From assembly GCF_029931775.1 (NCBI RefSeq), contig NC_079331.1, positions 22,259,720 to 22,323,719 on the forward strand: a stretch of 64,000 bases of DNA, given 5' to 3'. The stretch's first letter is position 1. Each line of letters begins with the position of its first letter. Below, in pieces: positions 1 through 55,900 of this stretch. The notes beneath the pieces are model-generated. The model saw nothing but the letters and a program-made list of their open reading frames with translations, made no database searches and was not told the origin of the DNA. A program made the position numbers and the translations under genes. The stretch comes from Euleptes europaea. Taxonomy: Eukaryota; Chordata; Lepidosauria; Squamata; Sphaerodactylidae.

Positions 1-112
1 GGCCGACCCTTCTTTGCTTCTGACGAGATCAGGCTACCCTGGGGCTATCCAGGCTAGGCATTCATTCATATGGAGGCCATAAATTGGAAGCGACTTGATG
101 GCATTTAACACA
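1..112. repeat. 5S-rRNA-derived SINE head plus BovB-like tail fragment
   Basis: Bases 1-58 read, on the minus strand, like the internal-promoter half of 5S rRNA (GATCTCGTC-like and GCTAAGCAGGG-like blocks, degraded). Bases 74-112 resemble the RTE/BovB tail (AAGCGACTTGATGGC). The two parts have opposite orientation, so they are probably two fragments. The element is cut by the window edge. Confidence 0.6.
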
Positions 113-206
113 TCTGCACAGATACAATGTGGTATGTAACTGCAAACAGAGGAAATATCTAAGAGAAGGACTTGCACCGGTAAATTGTTTCCATGTAAGT
201 GGAAAC

Positions 207-441
207 TAGGGATGCCAGCCTCCAGGTGGGACCTGGGGATCTTCCAGAATTACAGTTCATCTCCAGACTACAGATATCAGTTCCCCTGGAGAAAATGGCA
301 GCTTCAGAGGGTAGACTCTATTGTGCCCCACTGAGGTCCCTGTCCTCCCCAGGCTCCATCCCCAAATCTTCAAGAGTTTCACACCCTGGATGTGGCAACC
401 CTACACCCCATCCCTTGCTGGTGCCATCCCTGGCAACCCTA
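207..441. mobile_element. Short hAT-like non-autonomous element (TAGGGTTGCCA family)
   Basis: The ends are inverted (TAGGGATGCCAG and CTGGCAACCCTA). The flanks carry a near-perfect 8-bp target duplication, GTGGAAAC at 199-206 and GTAGAAAC at 442-449, as expected for hAT transposition. The interior holds the 'CCCCTGGAGAAAATGGC' block shared by other copies in this window. There is no coding capacity. Confidence 0.7.
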
Positions 442-930
442 GTAGAAACACACCAAACTAAGCAGAAAGGTTCAATGTAATTGGCCAGATGGATGGGAAC
501 AGAAGCACACATGAAGAGGCTGCAAGTCTCTTGCCAGTGATACTGCTGATTGGCCTCCTGCCATAATGTAATCGGCTTGGTTTTCCTGGATGTGCTACTG
601 TTACATCACCCAGCCTACTTCCTTGGGGGCATGTGTTGTATGTCCTGGCTGTGGCTGGCGCCATCTTCACGAGTGAAGCAGGGCCTTGTACAGCAGAGGG
701 GTCTTGTAGAGGACGGGTTCTGCAGTGGTTCTGCAATAGGGGTTGCTCAAGAAACACAAAAATGCCCTTTCTGTCCTCGGCAGCAGCTAGCAGCCGCTGT
801 TTAATGCAGGCTTTGGTCATGTTTTTGAATTCTGATAAAATGTTTTGCAAAACATAAATGTAACTTTTTGAGCTTTAGGACTTACAAGACCCAGTTTAAA
901 ATCTCCACTCTGCCACTGAAGATCACTGGG

Positions 931-1145
931 TGATAGGGTTGCAAGGTCCCCCCTGGCCACTGGTGAGGAATGGAGGGGGTAGGATTGCCAGATCTAGCTT
1001 GGGAAACTCCTGGAGACTTGGGGGTGGAGCCTGGGGAGGACAGGGAGCACAGTGGGGTATAATGCCATAGAGTCCACCCTCCAAAGCAGCCATTTTCTCC
1101 AGGGGAACTGATCTCTGTAGTCAGGAGATGATGGACAATGTTGTA
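931..1145. mobile_element. TAGGGTTGCCA-family hAT-like fragment
   Basis: This has the same interior as the copy at 207-441 in the opposite orientation: GGGGGTGGAGCCTGGGGAGG, then a CATAGAGTCCACC block, then TTTTCTCCAGGGGAACTGAT. The ends are degraded and no target duplication was found. Confidence 0.55.
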
Positions 1146-1186
1146 CACCACTCTGCATCTCCATTGGGGAGAAAAGCAAGGGTATA

Positions 1187-1205
1187 TGTGTGTGTGTGTG
1201 TGTGT
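1187..1205 (+). repeat. (GT)n microsatellite
   Basis: An uninterrupted run of GT dinucleotides lies just upstream of a SINE. Confidence 0.9.
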
Positions 1206-1228
1206 AGTGCAGTGTATAAATAAGTAGT

Positions 1229-1440
1229 GCAGTGTAGTGGTTAGAGTGTCAAACGAGGATCTGGGAAATCCAGGTTCGAATCCTTACTCTGTCATGGAAG
1301 TTTGGTGAGTGACCTTGGGCCAGTCACACAATCTCAGCCTAACCAACCTTACAGGGTTGTTATGAGGATAAAATGGAGAAAGGGAGGTGTAAGCTACTCT
1401 GGGTTCCCATTTTGGGGGGGGGGGAATTGGGTATTAATTA
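1229..1440 (+). mobile_element. tRNA-headed SINE, family B
   Basis: The head has a tRNA-like A box (GTGTAGTGGTTAGAGTGTC) and B box (GGTTCGAATCC), followed by GTGACCTTGGGCCAGTCACA and a body ending in a GGATAAAATGGAG block and a G-rich stretch. The same family recurs at 1936, 12345, 33800, 53398, 57325, 60265 and 62700. Confidence 0.7.
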
Positions 1441-1935
1441 AGTAAATAACTAAATGTATAACAAAGTTATAATATTGCATTATTCACTTAATCAGTGAAT
1501 TTGGTGATCAGTTAAAACCTACATTTTCCTATTCTCTTCCTGCACGGCATAACTGATTTCAGAAACGGATGTTTTATTTAATTTTAAATTTTGTTCGGCT
1601 TACTTAGTACAAATCTGACCACAAGAGAGAGCTTTCTTGTGCAATCTGATCCTAACCAGATGTGGATTCAGTGAGAGGACATTAATTCATAGGGGACTTT
1701 TTACAACCCACCCAGCCAATTAAACACAGCATGGTATCATAACCTCCCCCTCTCCATCAGTATTCACCCACATAGAGGAAATACCATATGCACATGGCAT
1801 GATGCTTTATGGGTATTCAGAGAAATGTAATGCAAGTGTGGGACAAATGCAGTTACACGTATGCATGCCATACAAATCCCTCTACATGCACATGGGCTCC
1901 ATATCTGTGTTCTCCATAGGGACAATTTATTACCT

Positions 1936-2133
1936 CCTCTATATATCTTGCCTTTCTCCCCAGTGGGGACACAAAGCAGTTTACATGGTTCTCCTCCTCT
2001 TCCATTTTATCCTCACAACAACCCTGTGAGGTTGGTTAGGCTGAGAGTGTGTGACTGGCTGAAGGTCACCCAGCAACTTTTGAACCTGGGTCTCCCAGTC
2101 TGACATCTAACCACTACACCCCACTGCCCCTCT
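1936..2133 (-). mobile_element. tRNA-headed SINE, family B
   Basis: This is a reverse-strand copy: CTTTCTCCCCAGTGGGGAC at the left (3' tail), CATTTTATCCTCACAACAACC in the body, and TCTAACCACTACACC at the right (A box). Confidence 0.75.
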
Positions 2134-2357
2134 AAACCTAACCCTGTTACATTTTTTATTGAATGCCCTACCCTGTCGATCACATTGACTCACTCTGTAA
2201 TTCACCTTGAGTCTGCGTGAAAAAGGAGAACTATAAATAATGTAAATAAATGGAATAAAGAGTGAATAAGCAGCAGCAGCACTGTCCATTTGCAGCGGCA
2301 TCCTCAATCTAGATATCCAGCACTGTAGCTCCTTGGTTTGTCTGCCTTTCTCTACAT

Positions 2358-2425
2358 CAGTGGTTCCCAAAGTGGGAAGTACCACCCCCTGGGGGGCAGT
2401 GGGATTACCTAGGGGGTCTCTTCCT
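2358..2425. mobile_element. hAT terminus fragment (CAGTGGTTCCCAAA family)
   Basis: This starts with CAGTGGTTCCCAAAGTGGG, the terminal inverted repeat also seen at both ends of the complete copy at 53911-54352. Only one end is visible. Confidence 0.55.
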
Positions 2426-2496
2426 CCCAGCTCCAGCACTTGGATGGGAAAAATGTGCACCTAAAGAGTGGCAAATCCAAGGCAAAACCTCCCAGG

Positions 2497-2710
2497 CATA
2501 AATGGCCTTCCTCTCCCCACAACAGACACCCTGTGAGGTAGGTAGGGCTGAGAGAACTGTGACTAGTCCAAGGTCACCCAGCTGGCTTCATGTGCAGGAG
2601 CCAGGAAACTAATCCAGTTCACCAGATTAGCCTCCGCCACTCTTGCGGAGGAGTCGGGAATCAAACCCGGTTCTCCAGATTAGAGTCCACCGCACCAAAC
2701 CACCGCTCTT
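2497..2710 (-). mobile_element. tRNA-headed SINE, family A
   Basis: This is a reverse-strand copy of the commonest SINE here. It shows CCCCACAACAGACACCCTG, AAGGTCACCCAGCTGGCTTC, the B box (GGGAATCAAACCCGGTTCTCC) and CACCGCTCTT of the A box. Confidence 0.8.
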
Positions 2711-2825
2711 AAAGGGACTAGGCAAGTAGGTGATGTGAAAGACACCTGCCTGGAGAGCTGCTGCCGGTCTGAGTAGACCATACTGACTTTGATGGACCAA
2801 GGGTCTGATTCAGTATAAGGGCAGC
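2711..2825 (+). mobile_element. tRNA-headed SINE, family C (3' body)
   Basis: Only the body is present: AAAGGGACTAGGCAAGTAGG, GTCTGAGTAGACCATACTG and CCAAGGGTCTGATTCAGTATA. It abuts a second copy at 2828. Confidence 0.75.
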
Positions 2826-2827
2826 TA

Positions 2828-3035
2828 TAAGGGGAGGGGGTAGAGCCTCTGCTTGGCATGCAGAAGGTCCCAGGTTCAATCCCTGGCATCTCCAGTTAAA
2901 GGGACCAGGCAAGTAGGTGATGGGAAAGACCTTTCTCTGCCTGAGGCCCTGGAGAGCCGCTGCCGGCCTGAGTAGACGATAGTGACTTTGATGGAGCGAG
3001 GCTCTGCTTCTGGCTGAGGCAGCTTCATGCGTTCC
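2828..3035 (+). mobile_element. tRNA-headed SINE, family C, abutting the MAP2K1 CpG island
   Basis: The head reads GTAGAGCCTCTGCTTGGCATG with B box GGTTCAATCCCTGGC; the body continues to GAGGCAGCTTCATGCGTTC. The 3' end runs directly into the GC-rich promoter of MAP2K1, about 410 bp before the start codon. Confidence 0.75.
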
Positions 3036-3442
3036 CGCGCGCAGAGAGCAAAGTAAGGGCAAAGCGGCTCCGGCGCGGCTTCAGTGCGCAAGGGCCATGC
3101 GCTGCAGACATGCGCGCGGCGCGCCCCAGCCCCCTCGCACATGCACCCTCGCCAAGGGAGGAGCCGCCGGGCAGCTGGGGCGCCTTCTCGCTCTCCCGGG
3201 CTGCCTCTGGCTTGAAAGGGACCCGGCTGAGGAGCGCCCCAAACTCTGCCGGCGCCTTGGAGGAGGGCGGGCGGGCGAGCGAGCGAGCGTCGCCTGCTTG
3301 CTTGCCTGCGTTGCCCCCGGGCATCCAGCGGTCGGGGCGGCTGCCGCTGCTCGGTGCCAGCGCGACCCCTCCTGCTCCGAGCCGTCCGCTTCTCCATCCG
3401 CCGGGAGCTGCGCGCTTGGCGGGCGCAGGGGGGAGGGAGACC

Positions 3443-50414
<46,972 letters not shown>

Positions 50415-51345
50415 GCTCGGGCTTTGGGTGCCGCCGCCAGGAAACCACGAGTGCTGCTGCCACCCAGCACCCTTCATTCCATCTGAGACTTGATGGGGAC
50501 CTGTCAAAATGAACGGGAGCAACGCTCGGTGAATTTTTTCCATCCCGAACCCGCCCCCCACTTGTCCAAACGTTAAAACGATGCTGTTTTGGTCCAGTTT
50601 CTCAAAACTGATGTGTATTCCCTCCTCCCCCCACCCTCGGCACCAGTGAATGATCTCTCTCTATCGTGCATGTGCCAAATTCTTTTCCGTGTCAGCCTCT
50701 TTCTCTGTGTGGGTCTAAATCAACAGCTGTTCGGTTTGATGCCTCTTGTTAACTGCCCTGTCATGCAATGCTTTTTTAAGTTAGCAAGATGCAGATTTGG
50801 AGTGGATGTCGGCCATCCGTTCGGAGTGGGGTTGGGGGGAAATCCCACTGGAGCTCCCACCTCCTTGTCCTGCTAGGGTGTTTTGATCTTGAGCCTTTCG
50901 TAAGTTGGTGGTACTTCCCGCTCCTGCTTTGCCGGTCTCCTGAACAAAACGATCCCTCCCTTCAGTCCTTGTCTTTCCCAGCCGGAGGCTTTGGTTTCCC
51001 CAAAGAGCTCTTGGTGAACATGAGCGGGGCCTGCCCTCGCCCCCCCCCCCCGCATTTTTCCTATTTATTTCTTTTTTCAGTGTCTTGTTGGATGTTTCAG
51101 GATTGCTTCAGTGATGCACATCTCTCTTCTAGTTAATTTGGTGTCTTGTATTTTGAGACTGAGTAGCCTCCAACAAAATCCAGGGTTAAGACGCGTCTGA
51201 GTGGGGCTTCCCTTTGAGCTCAGCTGAACTTCTGAGACACAACAATTGTGTGTACTTTTGTGTTTTGAGAATCCTTTTGATCATTTTATTCTTTCAGATG
51301 TTGAACATTTCCATCTTACACTAATAAATATTACAAGGTTACTTC
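50415..51345 (+). other. MAP2K1: MAP2K1 3' UTR with polyadenylation signal
   Basis: Unique, repeat-poor sequence follows the stop for about 930 nt to AATAAA at 51323-51328. Its length is similar to the human 3' UTR. No other gene-like content was seen here. Confidence 0.75.
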
Positions 51346-52445
51346 AGGGAATGCATTTTTGTTTAAAAAAACACACCAAACAAAACCAAAGTTAATATGA
51401 ACTACTGTTTGCTGCTCTTAGGAGACTCCAGGCCTCTGCACCAAAAGTGACTCTCTAGCCCTCTCGGCTCTGTGCACAGGCTCTTCCCTCCCCGCATGTG
51501 CTACAGGTACCACTACCAGGCCAGCACTACAGAAAGAGGTAACAGGTACCTACCAGCTGGCTGTTCAGATACCTTAGGATGGCCCCACGCATCAGATTAA
51601 TCCACTGATGGGGCCCATAAATGTGAGCTTGGGCTTTCATCATGGGTACAGTCCTCAGGACCTTTGTTCCGACTTGTGAAACAGAATCCCAGATTCTGAG
51701 CAGAACCCTCCCCCAGCCAATTTTTCCACACAGGCAGGCCTGCCTCGTTCCTTTCCTCCTCTAAGCTCTCTCATGTTTTTGCTTGCAGACGGCAGAAAGG
51801 GAGGGAAAGGAGGCATGAAAGGAAAACAAGCAGGCGAGCAGCTCCCTTGTTACTGAAAGCACGGCTACTACAGGAGAGAGTGGCAGTGGGCAAGAACAAG
51901 CTGATAGTGCCCGCTCCCTCCGCCCCCCCCGGAGGTGCTCAAAAGCCTGCTCTTCCAGTTCCAGGTGTGTACCCCAATCCCTAGCACACCTGCTGCATGC
52001 AAGGAGCCCAGCTGTGTTCCAGAAGAGAGGTGAACAGAGCCAAAAAAAGGGGGGGGGTTACTTGTCAAAAATTCTGTAGCCACAGCAAGAAGCCTCTTGC
52101 AGAGAAAACTGAAAATCTCTTCATTTTGTATCATTCACGCCCACATTGGCAGAAAGGAGTAGCATTCAGAAACGTTCCATTCCCCTGCCCCCCAGCAGTG
52201 AAGAATCCAGGGATTTCAAACATTGCCCATCAGTATACATAGATGATCTCTTAAATGTTCCGAGTTTTATACTAAGAGCCACTGGTGGCTACAAGTCAGG
52301 GTTCTTGTTCTATACTAGCAGTGGTTCCTTGTCCGTGGGGGGGGGGGAGAATGCACCCAGAGGCCCCAGCCCAACAGTTCTTTCCCTTTAGATGCGTAAG
52401 GGGTGTCCTGAAGAGGGCGGAACTTGTGGATGGCAGAACATCCAG
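51346..52445 (+). other. Intergenic sequence between the convergent 3' ends of MAP2K1 and SNAPC5
   Basis: This separates the MAP2K1 polyadenylation signal from the SNAPC5 3' UTR. No repeat or RNA gene was recognised. C- and G-runs occur near 51924 and 52048. Confidence 0.55.
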
Positions 52446-52449
52446 GCTT

Positions 52450-52821
52450 TTTCAGCCATTCATTCATTTATTTTTTGCCTGCAGTAGAATGCCTTCAAGG
52501 ACAGGTTACGTTATTGCTTTTTGAGTTTATGGTGTGCTTCCCAGATGCTACTTGGCTCTAATAGTTTTGTCTTTAAAAAAAAAATCATGCTACATTAGAA
52601 TGCGTTCTCCCAACAACACCCTCCCAAACACACACCCATCTGTTCCACCCACTCCTCCCCACTATTTTATCAGCGCCTCTGGGATACTCAGCGGCAGCTG
52701 TGAGCATCATTCGGTTTCTGTAGCACCGTGCAAAGTTTGAAGCAACAGTTTGCTTGAATGGTGGACGGGGAAGTCCCTGAGTCTGGGATAAAAAGGTAGT
52801 CCGCCTGCTGTGCGCCTCCTT
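52450..52821 (-). other. SNAPC5: SNAPC5 3' UTR (probable)
   Basis: Downstream of the SNAPC5 stop, the first good polyadenylation signal on the minus strand is AATAAA at 52472-52467. The extent is therefore inferred. Confidence 0.5.
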
Positions 52822-52914
52822 TTAGGAGTCTGATTCCTCCTCTTCTTCCTCCTCCTCCTCTTCCCCGACATGCAGCTGCAGTTTAGTTTGATTAATCTCT
52901 GCTTCATTGTCCAT
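52822..52914 (-). CDS. SNAPC5: SNAPC5 exon 3 (coding part) and stop
   Basis: This encodes residues 61-90 ([17 protein letters not shown], ten Glu, SDS) and TAA at 52824-52822. The acidic tail and NEA-INQT core match human SNAPC5. Confidence 0.93.
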   Translation of the reverse strand: MDNEAEINQTKLQLHVGEEEEEEEEEESDS

Positions 52915-55900
52915 CTGTCCAAGAGCAAACAGAATAAAACTCTGGTTAAGGTGGAACAAGAAACACTCGAAAGCACCAGTGGTGCAAGTTTTTACAAGCG
53001 CTTTTCAGGTCGCGTCAGGCTTCCAACAGAGGCCAACAAGGGCCTTCTAACTCTCAAAAACGTTACAGGTGCTCTGGGTCCCCTCACGCCACGGTGCAGG
53101 CCGGGCATATTGAATGAGAGTCAGCAATCATTCTTCCACGAAAGAGGAGATAAACCCCTCTAAAATATGGGTCAACAGAGGAAACCTCACACCAGCATCC
53201 CACTAGAAACAGTGGCTGACTTCTCAACGCTGCTTTCCTCACAAGAGACTTACATTCTGATGCTCCTCCAGTAAACCCGCTGAAGATACTGTCACATTCT
53301 CTTCCCTGGCGCTGATCATAGACTGGAGGGCCAGTTCTTCCACCTAGAAACATTTGGTAACCATGAATCTCTAAAGACAAACAGGTTCTTAGTTGATTTA
53401 CTTCATTTCTTCCCCACCTTTCCCCCCCCCCACAATGGAAACCCAAAAAACAGCTCACAGCAACATTCTCCTCTATTTTATCCTCACAACAACCCTAGGA
53501 GTTAGGTTAGGCTGACAGCGACTGGCCCAAGGTCGCCCAGCAGGCTTCCATGACAGAGTGGGGATTCGAACCTGGATCTCACAGATCATAACAGTCTGAC
53601 TCTCCAACCACCATACCATGCTACCTTAAGCTACACGCTGTCTGTTAACAGTGTAACATGATTCTTTTTTTCAAAAATGAAAGAAGCAGGGCAAATTGGC
53701 ATTTGGGAGTAACTATGGCTTGACAGCAACAAGCTCTCTTTTTCTAAGAAACTAACCAAACTCAGGAAATGCTCAAGGAGCACCAAGTTAGTAGCAAAAA
53801 TTAATCATGAACCAATAAAGCGGGCAAGTGGTCAACCCTGCCCCAGTTCTATCCAGTAAAGCTTCATTCGGTAGCGGGCACCACCTCTTTTGGCATCTGT
53901 TCTAATAGATCAGTGGTTCCCAAACTTTTCGGGCAACCACCCCCTTGGTTCCACAAACTCAACCGCGGGGCCCCCTATCCTATAAAAAGCATTATTCAAA
54001 ATAGGGGTTTGCATGACTCACTGTTTTGAAATTGTATTGTTATTCTTTAGTAACAATTAATTGCACATCTATTCATAATCAAATGAAAACTTTTTAGTTG
54101 AAATGTATTCAACAGAACTGATGAACTTGATCCAGTGGTACCAGCTCTTCAAAGTCTGGGAAAAAATTCTGATAGTTTCCACCAAATTTGCCAGCATGGT
54201 GCCATAGCTTGATCTATTGTAAATTAGTGAACAACACAGTTGAATGGGCCCACCTCTAGCGCCCCCCTGCTGCCCTCTTGCCTCTTAGTGCCCCCCTAGG
54301 TGATCCCACCATCCTCCCCAGGGGGTGGTACTGCCCACTTTGGGAACCACTGTAATAGATTGTAAACATCACTGCTCCCTCAAGAGATAATAGGAACAGG
54401 TCTGTTTCTGTTAGAACAGGTAGAGGTGAAAGAAGAAGAAGAATAAAAGTTGGTTTTTAAATCCCACTTTTCTCTACCTTTAAGGAATTTCAAGGTGGCT
54501 TGCAAGCACCTTCCTTTCCTCTCCCCACAACAGACACCTTGTGAGGTAGGTGGGGCTGAGAGAGTTCGGAGAGAACTGTGACTGGCCCAAGGTCACCCAG
54601 CAGGCTGCATGTGGAGGAGAGGGGAACTGAACCTGGTTCTTCAGATTAGAGTTCACCACTTTTAACCACAACACCACACTGGCTTGCGCAGAAATTGAAT
54701 GCCAAGCAAGAAAGGGAGATGGGTTCATGTGGTGGTGATGATGATTTGAACTGGAGGTTAGTGGCAGAAGGAAGCCGGGTAGCTTACTAAGGAAAAAAGA
54801 CACTACTTCCCAGAACTATTTCAGTTAGCGAAGCAAAAACCCCCAGGGAATTTCCCCTCTGCAAGCCCCACTTGGAATGGATGGGGAAACTCAGCACAAT
54901 GTGCATAGTGTGTTGAAATTATCAGCACATCAAAGGGGCTAGAATTTTTTATCTCCCTTTTAAATGAAATTTACCATGGCAAGAATGCTCAATTCCACAT
55001 CCCATGCTTGCAAGACAGACTTGACAGGCAGAGCCGCTCTCCCAGACTGGCCTGCAAGAGCACCAAACAATGGCCGGCCAACATCCGAATAGCATCGACC
55101 AGTCTGCACACGCTGCTAAGCTTTCATTCTAATCCTTTCCGGAAAGCACATTCCATGCCTATTTATGTGTGTGCCTGGCTCACTCGCTTCTTCATGCCAC
55201 TGTCTTAACACCCTCCGACAGCTGTGCTAATACTTGCAAAAACCTTGTGGCATTTCAACAAACCCTGCAACAACAGTTTTGGTGTGAAGCTATCAAAGCC
55301 CTTTTATGGCCTCAGCTGCCCAGGAAGCAGGCACAAGGGCTATTTTGTCAATAGGCAAATACATTTCAAGGAACATAAGAAAGGCCATCTGGATTAGACC
55401 AAGGTCCATCAACTCCAGCCGTCTGTTCACACAGTGGCCAACCAGGTGCCTCTAGGAAGCCCACAAGCAAGACAACTGCAGCAGCATTGTCCTGCCTGTG
55501 TTCCTCAGCTCCTAATATAATAGGCATGCTCCTCGTATCCTGGAGAATAGATATGCATCATGACTAGTATTTTGAATACCACTCTCCTCCATGAACATGT
55601 CCCCCTCTTCAAGCCTTCCAAGTTGGCAGCCATCACCACATCCTGGGGCAGGGAGTTCCACAATTTAACTATGCGTTGTGTGAAGAAATACTTCCTTTTA
55701 TCTGTATTGACTCTCCCTCCAGCTTCAGCAGATGAACCCACGTTCTAGTATTAGGAGAGAGGGAGAAAACCCTCTCCCTGTCCACTCTCCATACCATGCA
55801 TAATTTTATAGACCTCTATCGTGTCTCCACTTAACCGCCTTCTTTCCAAGCTAAACAGCCCTAAGCGTTTTAACCATTCCTCATAGGGAAGTTGCTCTAG

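Noticed and set aside
52985-53163. Open frame on the plus strand between SNAPC5 exons 3 and 2
   Set aside because: It runs antisense through a SNAPC5 intron, with no similarity to any known family.
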